In this document: positions 1-12,139 of the stretch, in pieces | Position numbering within the stretch: the first letter of the stretch is position 1 | Layout: each line of letters begins with the position of its first letter | Assembly: GCF_963576675.1 (NCBI RefSeq) | Contig: NC_088917.1 | Span: 74,882,610-74,946,609 of the forward strand | Direction: 5' to 3' | Length of the DNA stretch: 64,000 nt | Source of the DNA: Euphorbia lathyris | Lineage: Eukaryota; Streptophyta; Magnoliopsida; Malpighiales; Euphorbiaceae | Made by a program: the position numbers and the translations under genes | The notes under the pieces: model-generated | Told to the model about the DNA's origin: nothing | What the model saw: the letters and a program-made list of their open reading frames with translations, nothing else | Databases searched by the model: none

Positions 1-6
1 TCAAAG

Positions 7-573
7 ATGGAATCTAAAAATTTCATCAATATTTTCCCCATCTTTTTCCTTTGTTTGATCTTAAATGATCCTTATCAAATGAAGGCAGCAGAGGTCAAAA
101 ATCCAGTTGATCTGATAATGAGGGTATGCGATAGCGAATATATCAGACAGAAGAACATATGCATTGAAACCTTAAAGTCAAATCCAAAAATCGCAGCAGT
201 GAAAGATTCAAAAAGTCTGGCAGAAATTAGAGTTGAAATGTCCCAAAAACAAGCAATAGAAGCAATCAAATTAATGAAAAATATAATGGTGAATCCTCCT
301 CCTCAGAGCCCTGAAAACAATGATGCAATTAATCGATGTGTGAAATACTTTGACGACACAGTTAAATATTTGAGCCTTGCACGGTTAAAACTTGGATCAA
401 TTTATGAGGTTGGTAGTGCATATGAGTATGTTGAATCTTGTGAAACTACACTTGCTAGGGCTAATGTTCATATTGAACCAATTTCTACAACAATTCAGAA
501 CTGGAAGGATGACTATCCAATTACAATGGCGGCTGTAACCACTGCTCACACTCATGATGTGATTATTAATTAA
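7..573 (+). CDS. PMEI-domain secreted inhibitor, copy 1
   Basis: This encodes a 188-residue protein of the plant invertase/pectin methylesterase inhibitor family. It opens with a hydrophobic secretion signal (about residues 6-20, then a polar stretch to about 28). The mature part has the family's four-cysteine pattern: Cys41 and Cys52 in the N-terminal hairpin, then Cys111 and Cys145 in the helical bundle. Family members act in the cell wall or vacuole by binding pectin methylesterases or acid invertases; which target applies here cannot be read from the sequence. Length is normal for the family and there is no intron. The ATG lies only 6 bases from the window edge, so its promoter is not visible. 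It differs from copy 2 at four residues (28, 51, 117, 152). The start is supported by the conserved context in all four copies. Family assignment is confident; the substrate is unknown. Confidence 0.85.
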   Translation: MESKNFINIFPIFFLCLILNDPYQMKAAEVKNPVDLIMRVCDSEYIRQKNICIETLKSNPKIAAVKDSKSLAEIRVEMSQKQAIEAIKLMKNIMVNPPPQSPENNDAINRCVKYFDDTVKYLSLARLKLGSIYEVGSAYEYVESCETTLARANVHIEPISTTIQNWKDDYPITMAAVTTAHTHDVIIN

Positions 574-914
574 GGACCACTAATCTATTTTGTATGATGG
601 GATATATATTATTAATACAATAATTGGAGTTTTTATGATTATTATTATTATTATTGTTATTCTGGTTGCTATATATATATATATATATATATGGGGGTGT
701 GTGTGTTATTTCTACTATATTACAATATATATAATTTGTATTATAATAATAATTGTTATAATTGTAGTTTTTTTTTATTATTCTAGTTGATATAGTTTCT
801 ACTATATCAATTATAGTAGAAACTAAACTTGATTCCTACAACCAATGAACTCTCTTTGTACATTTTCAAATTTTCGCTGAACACTTTGTTTCGGTTATAT
901 TGTAGCTTACAATT
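574..914. other. 3' flank of PMEI copy 1 with microsatellites
   Basis: This AT-rich non-coding stretch has a TTA-rich run near 630-660 and a (TA)n run at about 671-692. The run lengths vary between the four units, as expected for slippage. It probably holds the 3' UTR and polyadenylation region of the PMEI gene, but I see no single clear polyadenylation signal. Confidence 0.5.
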
Positions 915-919
915 GATAT

Positions 920-2965
920 TGTAATATCCCGAATTTTAGATAGGTTTCTTTAAAAATAAATCTAATTACACGTATGTTTTTTTAGTATTTGCCTTTCAAA
1001 AGAATATGTTAATTAGTAATTTTGAATTTTCATACTATATTAATATATAAAATTATGGATATGAATGACATTTATAATATTAGTATTTTTTAATAAATAA
1101 TGTTAGTATTTAATATGTACTTTTTGTACATACAAAAAAGCCAGTATTTCGATTTGCTAAAATTAGTGGGTTGGAGTACTTATCTTTTTTGCTAATAATA
1201 AACTTTGATATTAATATAATCCACTGCCGTTTTATCCTCCTATATTTAAGTTATCTATTTTAGTTTAAACTCTTAACAAATAAATAATCAAATAAAAGCA
1301 GTTTTTAAAGGGTAATGTTTTCTGCAAAAAAAAAATCGAGTTCTTCTCTTTTTTGTCGAGACTTTTTATTTTAGTAGTACTCATCAATTTTGAGCAAGTT
1401 GAGAAGCCATTGATCTAACTCTTCAAACAACAAAAGGTAATTTACTTGTTAGTTCTTGTCCTTTTATAAAACTAGATATTTATATATAGTATTTGTGTTT
1501 TATGGTGTTAGAAAATTATATTTTCTTTACGTGTCATAGTTTTCACTAAATCGTATTTTAATACCAATTATTATATTAATTTACTTACTTCGATTCCCCT
1601 ATAGTTTAATTTGACTCAACCTTATTTGTGTTGTAGATTTCATTGAGTATGATAGAAAATTTTGGAATAATTTAGTTGTATATGTTGATTGAATAGGAAT
1701 TTGACGGTGTTCAGATTGATTGGAAAAGTTGTTAACTAAGGTTTGGATCTGGCTATTATTTGCAGTTCGAGGTGAGTGGTAATTATGGTTCATGACACTA
1801 TTTGTTTGATTTTGAAATCTCTAGCATGAAATCTGTTTGACAACAGTATTTTGTTTAAAATATCTTTCGGTCATTTAGTAATTAATATTAAAAAGTTTGA
1901 TGAAAATAGTTCGATCCGATTTTTAAATTTATCTCCTATTTTCGTTCCTTTAGGACAGTTCTGATGAACTTTTCTAAAAATGTTATTTGTTTAAAATAGT
2001 GCTTAGTTAGATGATAAAACACTTTCTTGAGCTTAAATTTATTTGTCAAATATTGTCTGCATTAGAGCATAGGCTTCCGGGAATATGCCCTTGATATATT
2101 AGTTTGTCTGATATCATTTATCTTATTTGGAAGTAAAAATTCTTTGTGATTATACTTAATTCTGTTAATCGGTTGATTTATCTGTTACCGTTTGTATTGA
2201 AAATCTAAAATTTTATTCGATTTCTGTCATCTGAATATTTAAGTTATTTGAAAAATATTATGGGAGATAAATTATACACTTTGAAACCGGTATATATGCT
2301 CAGTACTATCTGTATCTGTTTTCATGTCTCACTGACCCTCATATTAGGCTTGCATTATTTGTCGTTCTGTGTATGTGTTTGTCTTTGTGTCAATTGTATT
2401 AGAATCATGCATAAGGTTCTGTATTTGAATCTGGTAGCGCTACCATTTGTGTCTGTTATCTGGCTTTTGGTGATGTGGAATATCATCACTCTAATCTTAC
2501 TGTACCATGGTTTTAAGAATTTCTGTAATTTATTATTATTATTCAGTATTATTTGATTTCTCTGCCACATCATATTTGATAAATTCTGAAAACAAATTTG
2601 AAACTTATCTGCATGTTCCCCCTCTGTTGTGTTATGATTATCACTCACTGGGATTTCCGCTCGCATAGACAGAAATCTCATACCATGTTGATTTTATTTT
2701 TTCAAATTAAGATCTCTATAGCTGGACAGACATTTGAGGTTCAATATTGAAGGAGGATATTGTTAGTTAGATATTGCTACTGTACTGATCTAGAGATGTT
2801 TGGATAAATTTATTGTATATACTTTTTTATAGTTTAAATTGTATCATCATACTAGAAGCCTTAATTAGTTAAACAATTATTAATTTGTACTTCGAATTTG
2901 AGGCTAGTATAGGTTAAGGTAGTCTTAATTTATGTGCCGGTCATGGCCAGGTTCGGGTCGTGATA
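920..2965 (+). mobile_element. Solo Gypsy LTR (Tekay/Del-like), unit 1
   Basis: A solo LTR of about 2.05 kb begins TGTAATATCCCG and ends GGTTCGGGTCGTGATA, where the last bases are an altered TGACA; the copy in unit 3 still reads TGACA. It is flanked by a perfect 5-bp duplication GATAT (915-919 and 2966-2970). The start and end match the LTR style of Tekay/Del chromoviruses. There is no primer binding site or internal domain, so it is the product of LTR-LTR recombination. Short ORFs inside it on both strands are conserved between units only because the whole unit is duplicated. Boundaries are seen directly; the lineage name is from recognition. Confidence 0.8.
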
Positions 2966-2970
2966 GATAT

Positions 2971-3951
2971 ACACAGTGAACCCCTAAAACAAAATCTTTT
3001 TCACTGTTTATAAAGTTATAACTCACATAACTACATATTACTAATGCATGTGGACTTACTTACCTACCTTACATGTCAAGGAATTAAAGTTCTTATTTTG
3101 AAGGACTTAGGATTCATGGCTGGTTTTATGTTTCCCCCTCATAAAAATCTTATGTTTAGCGAGTTAATGGGTTTCAAATAATTGGCTATCATATGCCTAT
3201 AGTTATGAAATGTTGTGTTATTTCTGCTTTTTGTATTTATTGTAACTTTCTTTTTCATGAATTTTATATATTTTGCAAGATATACATAGGCAAATATAAA
3301 TCCACAATACATTAGTTTAATCGAATGTTATTGGTTGTCTTTCCATGATACTGGTTTTAATGTTTATATTCATTCCTCATATGTCTCGTGGGAATTATCC
3401 AGTTCTAGATTTTGAGGTTTCTATAAATTGATTTGGCTTTCGTATAGACAAATTACCTATTCCAGCATACGGAATGAAAGACTATCAAGTTGCTTGAGTT
3501 TGAAGCTCATTAATTTTATAACATATAAACATGTAAGGTGGTCTATTCTTGAAAAATGAAAGGCATTAAGAAACAATACCTAATTCGCTAAAAGTTTTTC
3601 GGTCTGAAATATGATAATTTAGAGATGTCACTACGCCGATAACTGCTTCAAATGACGATTCAAAACCCTCGTCCCTAAGAAATTAAAATTTTCAGGGGAC
3701 TCGTTTCCATCTGATGGTACTTCAAAAGGCAGTCGCTTTCTTTCATCCCTAATTGCTTCATATGACAAACACTTGTTTGCATTCTGTCATCTTCCTTATG
3801 TTACTTATTACAAAATTATTAAGAACAACTGTCAAATCATTTATATTCGAATAACAGTAAATTTATTTAAACCGTCACTAAAGTAAGTGAAACACTAACT
3901 TTTATAAATATGTTATGACATATGTGTTGGTCCCTTGTGAGATAGAATTAG
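2971..3951. other. Unit-specific non-coding DNA with possible CACTA-like end
   Basis: No gene is visible. At 3629 the sequence CACTACGCCGATAACTGC is followed by several similar phrases (CTTCAAATGACGATTC, ACTTCAAAAGGCAGTCGC, GCTTCATATGAC), which resembles the terminal and subterminal repeats of CACTA transposons. No matching inverted end is found, so this is tentative. The stretch is repeated almost unchanged at 8150-9146. Confidence 0.35.
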
Positions 3952-4680
3952 TGTTGGTGTGCCCTAGTTCATAGACATTGGTTCTAGAATATGTATTAGA
4001 GATTTTGTATATTGTTTGAGTACATTGTATATGTGTTATATGAATAAATACATTAATTCATATTGTTTATATCTTGTGCTATGAAACATGTATGATTTAT
4101 CCGTTGATTGATAATGATAAACTGTCCGAGACCTGTTCACTTTGATATATGCATAACATGTCCGTAACAGGATGCCAAATATGGGTATGTCGGGTGAATC
4201 GTTAAAGACGTTGCAGATAGATGAAGTGAATGAATTACCACACACCTAACGGTGAGCTGATATCACCGGCAACTTGATAAGTGAAACTAAAGAAGTGTAT
4301 GGCCATACCCTGATAAGTAGTTTACTTATCTGATTAATCAGTTCACTTTTGGTCAAGAAGTATGATAAACCGTACGGAGAATGACACCCACCATGTCTCT
4401 GGTTCATAATATAGATATGCGATTAGTAAGAGATACTGAGAGATCATCTACTGGGTTTTATATGTCTTCTAAAAATGACTGAATTAATTCGTATTAGTCG
4501 GGGATCGTAATGGTTTGATAGAACCCACTTATGGTCATTGGACTTTAGGTCCATAACTGGCCGAGGACGGACTCTTAGGATCGTGCACACAAAACTCATG
4601 GAACTGAATATAACCATAAATACATGTATTGTATTTAATTGGAATGGAGCAAGTGAATTAATTGTCAATTAATTAACAGA
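3952..4680 (+). mobile_element. Copia LTR fragment, unit 1
   Basis: The stretch starts TGTTGGTGTGCCC and is clearly related, over several hundred bases, to the reverse complement of the LTR at 12907-14551. Shared landmarks include the phrase around CTTATATCTTGTGCT, the TAAGTAGTTTACTTATCTGATT segment and the GGATCGTGCACA segment. The 3' limit is uncertain because similarity fades into AT-rich DNA. No primer binding site follows, so this is a truncated or heavily diverged LTR. Repeated at 9147 and, shortened, at 16326. Confidence 0.65.
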
Positions 4681-5184
4681 AGGGATTAATTGATTATTTG
4701 TTAAATAACAAGTTCGTCAATTTAGTATTTAATTTGGTTACGGTAAATTTTTTTTTTTTTTGATAAAAGGGATTAATTGATTATTTTTTTTATAACAAGT
4801 TCGTTAATTTAGTATTTAATTTTGAAATGTAATTAATTAATCAATTGGTTAATTAGATTGCATAGATAATCATATTATAATAATAATAAAAGTAATACTT
4901 TAATTTAACAATAATGAATTTATCTTGTACATAATATTTTTACATCTTGTTTGCAATTTATGTACTCATGAATTTATATATAAAGATCGATAAACAATTA
5001 TATATAAATAAAAAATTATATATAAAACAATAAGTTTATCTATCTATTATAAATTATTTTAGTATTTTCTAATATTGGACAAATTAAGATATTAAAAAAA
5101 CTAATAATGTAAGAGATTGAATGTATTAGAACCACTACTTCATAACAAGAAACAAACTTACTAAAATTAGAATTACTTATCTTC
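4681..5184. other. AT-rich upstream region of PMEI copy 2
   Basis: Very AT-rich non-coding DNA. It contains a tandemly duplicated phrase of about 60 bp (GGGATTAATTGATTATT with ATAACAAGTTCG, near 4682 and 4768) and several TATATAAA runs. It probably includes the distal promoter of the gene at 5283; the same DNA precedes copies 3 and 4. Confidence 0.45.
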
Positions 5185-5192
5185 TATAAAAG
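5185..5192 (+). promoter_or_regulatory. TATA box of PMEI copy 2
   Basis: TATAAAAG lies 91 bases before the last base ahead of the ATG at 5283. The same octamer at the same distance precedes copies 3 and 4. This fits a TATA box with a transcription start about 30 bases downstream and a 5' UTR of about 60 bases. Confidence 0.6.
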
Positions 5193-5282
5193 CAAAACAA
5201 AAATGTTTAAACTGAAGCAAATAGAATAATCCTGATAAAACTCCAATATTTAGTATTAGTTACATATATATTTTTTTCAAAG

Positions 5283-5849
5283 ATGGAATCTAAAAATTTC
5301 ATCAATATTTTCCCCATCTTTTTCCTTTGTTTGATCTTAAATGATCCTTATCAAATGAAGGCAACAGAGGTCAAAAATCCAGTTGATCTGATAATGAGGG
5401 TATGCGATAGCGAATATATCAGACAGAAGAACGTATGCATTGAAACCTTAAAGTCAAATCCAAAAATCGCAGCAGTGAAAGATTCAAAAAGTCTGGCAGA
5501 AATTAGAGTTGAAATGTCCCAAAAACAAGCAATAGAAGCAATCAAATTAATGAAAAATATAATGGTGAATCCTCCTCCTCAGAGCCCTGAAAACAATGAT
5601 GCAATTAATCGATGTGTGAAATACTTTGACCACACAGTTAAATATTTGAGCCTTGCACGGTTAAAACTTGGATCAATTTATGAGGTTGGTAGTGCATATG
5701 AGTATGTTGAATCTTGTGAAACTACACTTGCTAGGGGTAATGTTCATATTGAACCAATTTCTACAACCATTCAGAACTGGAAGGATGACTATCCAATTAC
5801 AATGGCGGCTGTAACCACTGCTCACACTCATGATGTGATTATTAATTAA
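5283..5849 (+). CDS. PMEI-domain secreted inhibitor, copy 2
   Basis: This 188-residue PMEI-family protein is intact from ATG to stop, with an N-terminal signal peptide and cysteines at 41, 52, 111 and 145. Relative to copy 1 it has Thr28, Val51, His117 and Gly152; His117 replaces the second acidic residue of a conserved Asp-Asp pair. It is about 99 percent identical to copy 1 in DNA, so the duplication is recent. Its upstream region has the TATA box at 5185. The expected role is inhibition of a pectin methylesterase or invertase in the apoplast or vacuole; the target is not determinable. No sign of inactivation. Confidence 0.87.
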   Translation: MESKNFINIFPIFFLCLILNDPYQMKATEVKNPVDLIMRVCDSEYIRQKNVCIETLKSNPKIAAVKDSKSLAEIRVEMSQKQAIEAIKLMKNIMVNPPPQSPENNDAINRCVKYFDHTVKYLSLARLKLGSIYEVGSAYEYVESCETTLARGNVHIEPISTTIQNWKDDYPITMAAVTTAHTHDVIIN

Positions 5850-6196
5850 GGACCACTAATCTATTTTGTATGATGGGATATATATTATTAATACAATAAT
5901 TGGAGTTTTTATTATTATTATTATTATTATTATTGTTATTCTGGTTGCTATATATATATATATATATATATATGGGTGTGTGTGTGTTATTTCTACTATA
6001 TTACAGTATATATAATTTGTATTATAATAATAATTGTTATAATTGTAGTTTTTTTTTTATTATTCTAGTTGATATAGTTTCTACTGTATCAATTATAATA
6101 GAAACTAAACTTGATTCCTACAACCAATGAACTCTCTTTGTACATTTTCAAATTTTCGCTGAACACTTTGTTTCGGTTATATTGTAGCTTACAATT
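5850..6196. other. 3' flank of PMEI copy 2 with microsatellites
   Basis: Same layout as 574-914. The TTA run near 5910-5935 and the (TA)n run near 5950-5973 are longer than in unit 1. No gene seen. Confidence 0.5.
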
Positions 6197-6201
6197 GATA
6201 T

Positions 6202-8144
6202 TGTAATATCCCGAATTTTAGATAGGTTTCTTTAAAAATAAATCTAATTACACGTATGTTTTTTTAGTATTTGCCTTTCAAAAGAATATGTTAATTAGTA
6301 ATTTTGAATTTTCATACTATATTAATATATAAAATTATGGATATGAATGACATTTATAATATTAGTATTTTTTAATAAATAATGTTAGTATTTAATATGT
6401 ACTTTTTGTACATACAAAAAAGCCAGTATTTCGATTTGCTAAAATTAGTGGGTTGGAGTACTTATCTTTTTTGCTAATAATAAACTTTGATATTAATATA
6501 ATCCACTGCGGTTTTATTCTCCTATATTTAAGTTATCTATTTTAGTTTAAACTCTTAACAAATAAATAATCAAATAAAAGCAGTTTTTAAAGGGTAATGT
6601 TTTCTCCTATATTTACTTGTTAGTTCTTGTCCTTTTATAAAACTAGATATTTATATATAGTATTTGTGTTTTATGGTGTTAGAAAATTATATTTTCTTTA
6701 CGTGTCATAGTTTTCACTAAATCGTATTTTAATACCAATTATTATATTAATTTACTTACTTCGATTCCCCTATAGTTTAATTTGACTCAACCTTATTTGT
6801 GTTGTAGATTTCATTGAGTATGATAGAAAATTTTGGAGTAATTTAGTTTTATATGTTGATTGAATAGGAATTTGGCGGTGTTCAGATTGATTGGAAAAGT
6901 TGTTAACTAAGGTTTGGATCTGGCTATTATTTGCAGTTCGAGGTGAGTGGTAATTATGGTTCATGACACTATTTGTTTGATTTTGAAATCTCTAGCATGA
7001 AATCTGTTTGATAACAGTATTTTGTTTAAAATATCTTTCCGTCATTTAGTAATTAATATTAAAAAGTTTGATGAAAATAGTTCGATCCGATTTTTAAATT
7101 TATCTCCTATTTTCGTTCCTTTAGGACAGTTCTGATGAAATTTTCTAAAAATGTTATTTGTTTAAAATAGTGCTTAGATGATAAAACACTTTCTTGAGCT
7201 TAAATTTATTTGTCAAATATTGTCTGCATTAGAGCATAGGCTTCCGGGAATATGCCCTTGATTTATTAGTTTGTCTGATATCATTTATCTTATTTGGAAG
7301 TAAAAATTCTTTGTGATTATACTTAATTCTGTTAATCGGTTGATTTATCTGTTACCGTTTGTATTGAAAATCTAAAATTTTATTCGATTTCTGTCATCTG
7401 GATATTTAAGTTATTTGAAAAATATTATGGGAGATAAATTATACACTTTGAAACCGGTATATATGCTCAGTACTATCTGTATCTGTTTCCATGTCTCACC
7501 GACCCTCATATTAGGCTTGCATTATTTGTCGTTCTGTGTATGTGTTTGTCTTTGTGTCAATTGTATTAGAATCATGCATAAGGTCGGTGAAGATATTCTG
7601 TATTTGAATCTGGTAGCGCTACCATTTGTGTCTGTTATCTGGCTTTTGGTGATGTGGAATATCATTACTCTAATCTTACTGTATCGTGGTTTTAAGAATT
7701 TATGTAATTTATTATTATTATTCAGTATTATTTGATTTCTCTGCACCATCATATTTGATAAATTCTGAAAACAAATTTGAAACTTATCTGCATGTTCCCC
7801 CTCTGTTGTGTTATGATTATCACTCACTGGGATTTCCGCTCGCATAGACGGAAATCTCATACCATGTTGATTTTATTTTTTCAAATTAAGATCTCTATAG
7901 CTGGACAGACATTTGAGGCTCAATATTGAAGGAGGATATTGTTAGTTAGATATTGCTACTGTACTGATCTAGAGATGTTTGGATAAATTTATTGTATATA
8001 CTTTTTTATAGTTTAAATTGTATCATCATACTAGAAGCCTTAATTAGTTAAACAATTATTAATTTGTACTTCGAATTTGAGGCTAGTATAGGTTAAGGTA
8101 GTCTTAATTTATGCGCCGGTCATGGCCAGGTTCGGGTCGTGATA
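6202..8144 (+). mobile_element. Solo Gypsy LTR (Tekay/Del-like), unit 2
   Basis: Copy of the LTR at 920-2965, with the same GATAT duplication on both sides (6197-6201 and 8145-8149). It lacks about 100 bp near 6605 (the segment present at 1327-1440 of unit 1) and has the small insertion GTCGGTGAAGATA near 7585, which is also present in units 3 and 4. Identical position in the unit shows it was inherited by duplication, not by independent insertion. Confidence 0.8.
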
Positions 8145-8149
8145 GATAT

Positions 8150-9146
8150 ACACAGTGAACGCCTAAAACAAAATCTTTTTCACTGTTTATAAAGTTATAA
8201 CTCACATAACTACATATTACTAATGCATGTGGACTTACGTACCTACCTTACATGTCAAGGAATTAAAGTTCTTATTTTGAAGGACTTAGGATTCATGACT
8301 AGTTTTATGTTTCCCCCTCATAAAAATCTTATGTTTAGCGAGTTAATGGGTTTCAAATAATTGGCTATCATATGCCTATAGTTATGAAATGTTGTGTTAT
8401 TTCTGCTTTTTGTATTTATTGTAACTTTCTTTTTCATGAATTTTATATATTTTGCAAGATATACATAGGCAAATATAAATCCACAATACATTAATTTAAT
8501 CGAATGTTATTGGTTGTCTTTCCATGATACTGGTTTTAATGTTTATATTCATTTCTCATATGTCTCGTGAGAATTATCCAGTTCTAGAATAAAGTTCTCT
8601 TGATTTTGAGGTTTCTATACATTGATTTGGTTTTCGTATAGACAAATTACCTATTCCTAGCATACGGAATGAAAGACTATCAAGTTGCTTGAGTTTGAAG
8701 CTCATTAATTTTATAACATATAAACATGTAAGGTAGTCTATTCTTGAAAAATGAAAGGCATTAAGAAACAATACCTAATTCGCCAAAAGTTTTTCGGTCT
8801 GAAATATGATAATTTAGAGATGTCACTACGCCGATAACTGCTTCAAATGACGATTCAAAACCCTCGTCCCTAAGAAATTAAAATTTTCAGGGGACTCGTT
8901 TCCATCTGATGGTACTTCAGAAGGCAGTCGCTTTCTTTCATCCCTAATTACTTCATATGGCAAGCACTTGTTCGCATTCTGTCATCTTTCTTATGTTACT
9001 TATTACAAAATTATTAAGAACAACTGTCAAATTATTTATATTCGAATAACAGTAAATTTATTTAAACCGTCACAAAAGTTAGTGAAACACTAGCTTTTAT
9101 AAATATGTTATGACATAGGTGTTGGTCCCTTGTGAGATAGAATTAG
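8150..9146. other. Unit-specific non-coding DNA, unit 2
   Basis: Near-identical to 2971-3951, including the CACTA-like start at 8824. It carries a 13-base insertion near 8590 (AATAAAGTTCTCT). No gene seen. Confidence 0.4.
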
Positions 9147-9876
9147 TGTTGGTGTGCCCTAGTTCATAGACATTGGTTCTAGATTATGTATTAGAGATTT
9201 TGTATATTGTTTGAATACATTGTATATGTGTTATATGAATAAATACATTAATTCATATTGTTTATATCTTGTGCTATGAAACATGTATTATTTATCCATT
9301 GATTGATAATGATAAACGGTCCGAGACCTGTTCACTTTGATATATGCATAACAGGTCCGTAACAGGATGCCAAATATGGGTATGTCGGATGAATCATTAA
9401 AGACGTTGTAGATAGATGAAGTGAATGAATTACCACACACCTAACGGTGAGCTGATATCACCGGCCACTTGATAAGTGAAACTAAATAAGTGTATGGCCA
9501 TACCCTGATAAGTAGTTTACTTATCTGATTAATCAGTTCACTTTTGGTCAAGAAGTATGATAAACCGTACGGAGAATGACAGCCACCATGTCTCTAGTTT
9601 ATAATATAGATATGCGATTGGTAAGAGATACTGAGAGATCATCTACTGGGTTTCATATGTCTTCTAAAGATGACTGAATTAATTCGTATCAGTCGGGGAT
9701 CGTAATGGTTTGATAGAACCCACTTACGGTCATTGGACTTTAAGTCCATAACTGGCCGAGGACGGACTCTTAGGATCGTGCACACAAAACTCATGGAACT
9801 GAATATAACCATAAATACATGTACTGTATTTAATTGGAATGGAGCAAGTGAATTAATTGTCAATTAATTAACAGAA
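9147..9876 (+). mobile_element. Copia LTR fragment, unit 2
   Basis: Near-identical to 3952-4680, beginning TGTTGGTGTGCCC, with no internal domain behind it. Followed by the same AT-rich DNA that leads into PMEI copy 3. Confidence 0.65.
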
Positions 9877-10378
9877 GGGATTAATTGATTATTTGTTAAA
9901 TAACAAGTTCGTCAATTTAGTATTTAATTTGGTTACGGTAAATTAATTATTTTTTTTTATAAAAGGGATTAATTGATTTTTTTTTATAACAAGTTCGTTA
10001 ATTTAGTATTTAATTTTGAAATGCAATTAATTAATCAATTGGTTAATTAGATTGCATAGATAATCATATTATAATAATAATAAAAGTAATACTTTAATTT
10101 AACAATAATGAATTTATCTTGTACATAATATTTTTACATCTTGTTTGCAATTTATGTACTCATGATTTTATATATAAAGATGGATAAACAATTATATATA
10201 AATAAAAAATTATATATAAAACAATAAGTTTATCTATCTATTATAAATTATTTTAGTATTTTCTAAAATTGGACAAATTAAGATATTAAAAAAACTAATA
10301 ATGTAAGAGATTGAATGTATTAGAACCACTACTTCATAACAAGACACAAACTTACTAAAATTAGAATTACTTATCTTC
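9877..10378. other. AT-rich upstream region of PMEI copy 3
   Basis: Counterpart of 4681-5184: duplicated GGGATTAATTGATT phrases, TATATAAA runs, no gene. Confidence 0.45.
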
Positions 10379-10386
10379 TATAAAAG
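10379..10386 (+). promoter_or_regulatory. TATA box of PMEI copy 3
   Basis: TATAAAAG at the same distance from the ATG (10477) as in copies 2 and 4; conserved in sequence and spacing. Confidence 0.6.
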
Positions 10387-10476
10387 CAAAACAAAAATGT
10401 TTAAAATCAAGCAACTAGAATAATCCCGATAAAACTCCAATATTTAGTATTAGTTACATATATATTTTTTTCAAAG

Positions 10477-11043
10477 ATGGAATCCAAAAATTTCATCAAT
10501 ATTTTCCCCATCTTTTTCCTTTGTTTGATCTTAAATGATCCTTATCAAATGAAGGCAGGAGAGGTCAAAAATCCAGTTGATCTGATAATAAGGGTATGCG
10601 ATAGCGAATATATCAGACAGAAGAACGTATGCATTGAAACCTTAAAATCAAATCCAAAAACCGCAGCAGTGAAAGATTCAAAAAGTCTGGCAGAAATTAG
10701 AGTTGAAATGTCCCAAAAACAAGCAATAGAAGCAATCAAATTAATGAAAAATATAATGGTGAATCCTCCTCCTCAGAGCCCTGAAAACAATGATGCAATT
10801 AATCGATGTGTGAAATACTTTGACGACACAGTTAAATATTTGAGCCTTGCACGGTTAAAACTTGGATCAATTTATGAGGTTGGTAGTGCATATGAGTATG
10901 TTGAATCTTGTGAAACAACACTTGCTAGGGCTAATGTTCATATTGAACCAATTTCTACAACAATTCAGAACTGGAAGGATGACTATCCAATTACAATGGC
11001 GGCTGTAACCACTGCTCACACTCATGATGTGATTATTAATTAA
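10477..11043 (+). CDS. PMEI-domain secreted inhibitor, copy 3
   Basis: This intact 188-residue PMEI-family protein has a signal peptide and cysteines at 41, 52, 111 and 145. It carries Gly28, Ile38, Val51 and Thr62, and shares Thr62 and two silent changes with copy 4, so copies 3 and 4 are the closest pair. Codon 28, near the expected end of the signal peptide, has three different residues among the four copies (Ala, Thr, Gly). The downstream flank is cut short at about 11235, where the block replacement of unit 3 begins. Expected role as for the other copies; target unknown. Confidence 0.87.
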   Translation: MESKNFINIFPIFFLCLILNDPYQMKAGEVKNPVDLIIRVCDSEYIRQKNVCIETLKSNPKTAAVKDSKSLAEIRVEMSQKQAIEAIKLMKNIMVNPPPQSPENNDAINRCVKYFDDTVKYLSLARLKLGSIYEVGSAYEYVESCETTLARANVHIEPISTTIQNWKDDYPITMAAVTTAHTHDVIIN

Positions 11044-12013
11044 GGACCACTAATCTATTTTGTATGATGGGATATATATTATTAATAGTTTTTATTTTTA
11101 TTATTGTTGTTATTGTGGTTGCTATATATATATATATATATGGGTGTGTGTTATTTCTACTATATTACAATATATATAATTTGTATTATAATAATAATTG
11201 TTATAATTGGAGTTTTTTTTATTATTCTAGTTGATAATTTAATTTAGCAAATCCATGTTTTCAACTTTGGTGTTTGTAAAATTTGTAGACTATTAAATTT
11301 ATGTTTGGCTTGTTTTGTTAAATTTATATCTAATTTGTTTATATATGTGTTTGTAATTTAGTTCGTATATTCAAACGGATTGACAGGCAAGAGTACTAAT
11401 GTTAGCTATTCGTAACTACTACTTTTTATATTGTTGATTTTTTTTTTCGAACTTTTTTCCGCTTTGTGTAAAATTAGGCCTTTCGGGTTGGTGTCAATTT
11501 TGCCCCCCAGCCAAACAATTCTGTATTCGTCACTGGTCGCATTATTTATATAAAAAAACAGGTGTCTCATCAATTCTCTCATAATGAGATTGTTTGAAAA
11601 TAATCTGTTGTACTTTTATCTCATTTTTATTATTCAATGTTCAAAGAAACCTTATAACAGAATTTTATAATGGAATAAGCTTGGAATTTTATCCAACAAG
11701 CATCATGGGAGTGTGACATTTCCTAGTTTGTTTGCCAAATCAATATCAGTTGCTGCAATTTTAGTTCAGTGACTAGGTGGTTTAAGTAAATGTTTAATTA
11801 TTTGTGTTAGTTGATAGTTAGTTGAATCCAAATAGATAGTTCAAGATATTTAGCAAGCAAAACATTAACCCGCATGTAAAGCCTTTCGTTTATGAACACG
11901 CTATGTGTTAATGAAGGAGAGTGACAAAATCAATAATATTTAACTAGTCTTGAACCAGCAGGTGCTTTACTAGAATATCTTTTGATTTGTATGTAATTCA
12001 TAGTTTCTCGTAC

Positions 12014-12046
<33 letters not shown>

Positions 12047-12139
12047 GAGCTTCCTTCAATCCAAATAAATCGATCAAAATAAAATATAAAAATAATTTTG
12101 AAAAAATTTGTAATTTCCGACGAAATGTGAATTATTTAA
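11044..12139. other. 3' flank of copy 3 and unmatched insert DNA
   Basis: Unit sequence runs to about 11235 and then stops matching units 1, 2 and 4. From 11236 to about 12139 I recognise no gene. There is a (TA)n tract at about 12017-12041. The phrase near 11478-11515 (AGGCCTTTCGGG through TTTTGCCCCCCAG) looks like transposon debris, but I cannot assign it. Confidence 0.35.

Noticed and set aside
671..692. (TA)n tract considered as promoter or origin element.
   Set aside because: Length varies between units (also 5950, 11122, 18114); simple microsatellite.
1599..2681. Short ORFs conserved between units (1599-1793, 2248-2556, 2355-2681 and counterparts).
   Set aside because: They lie inside a solo LTR and are conserved only because the whole unit is duplicated; lengths and frames differ between units and no known domain is seen.
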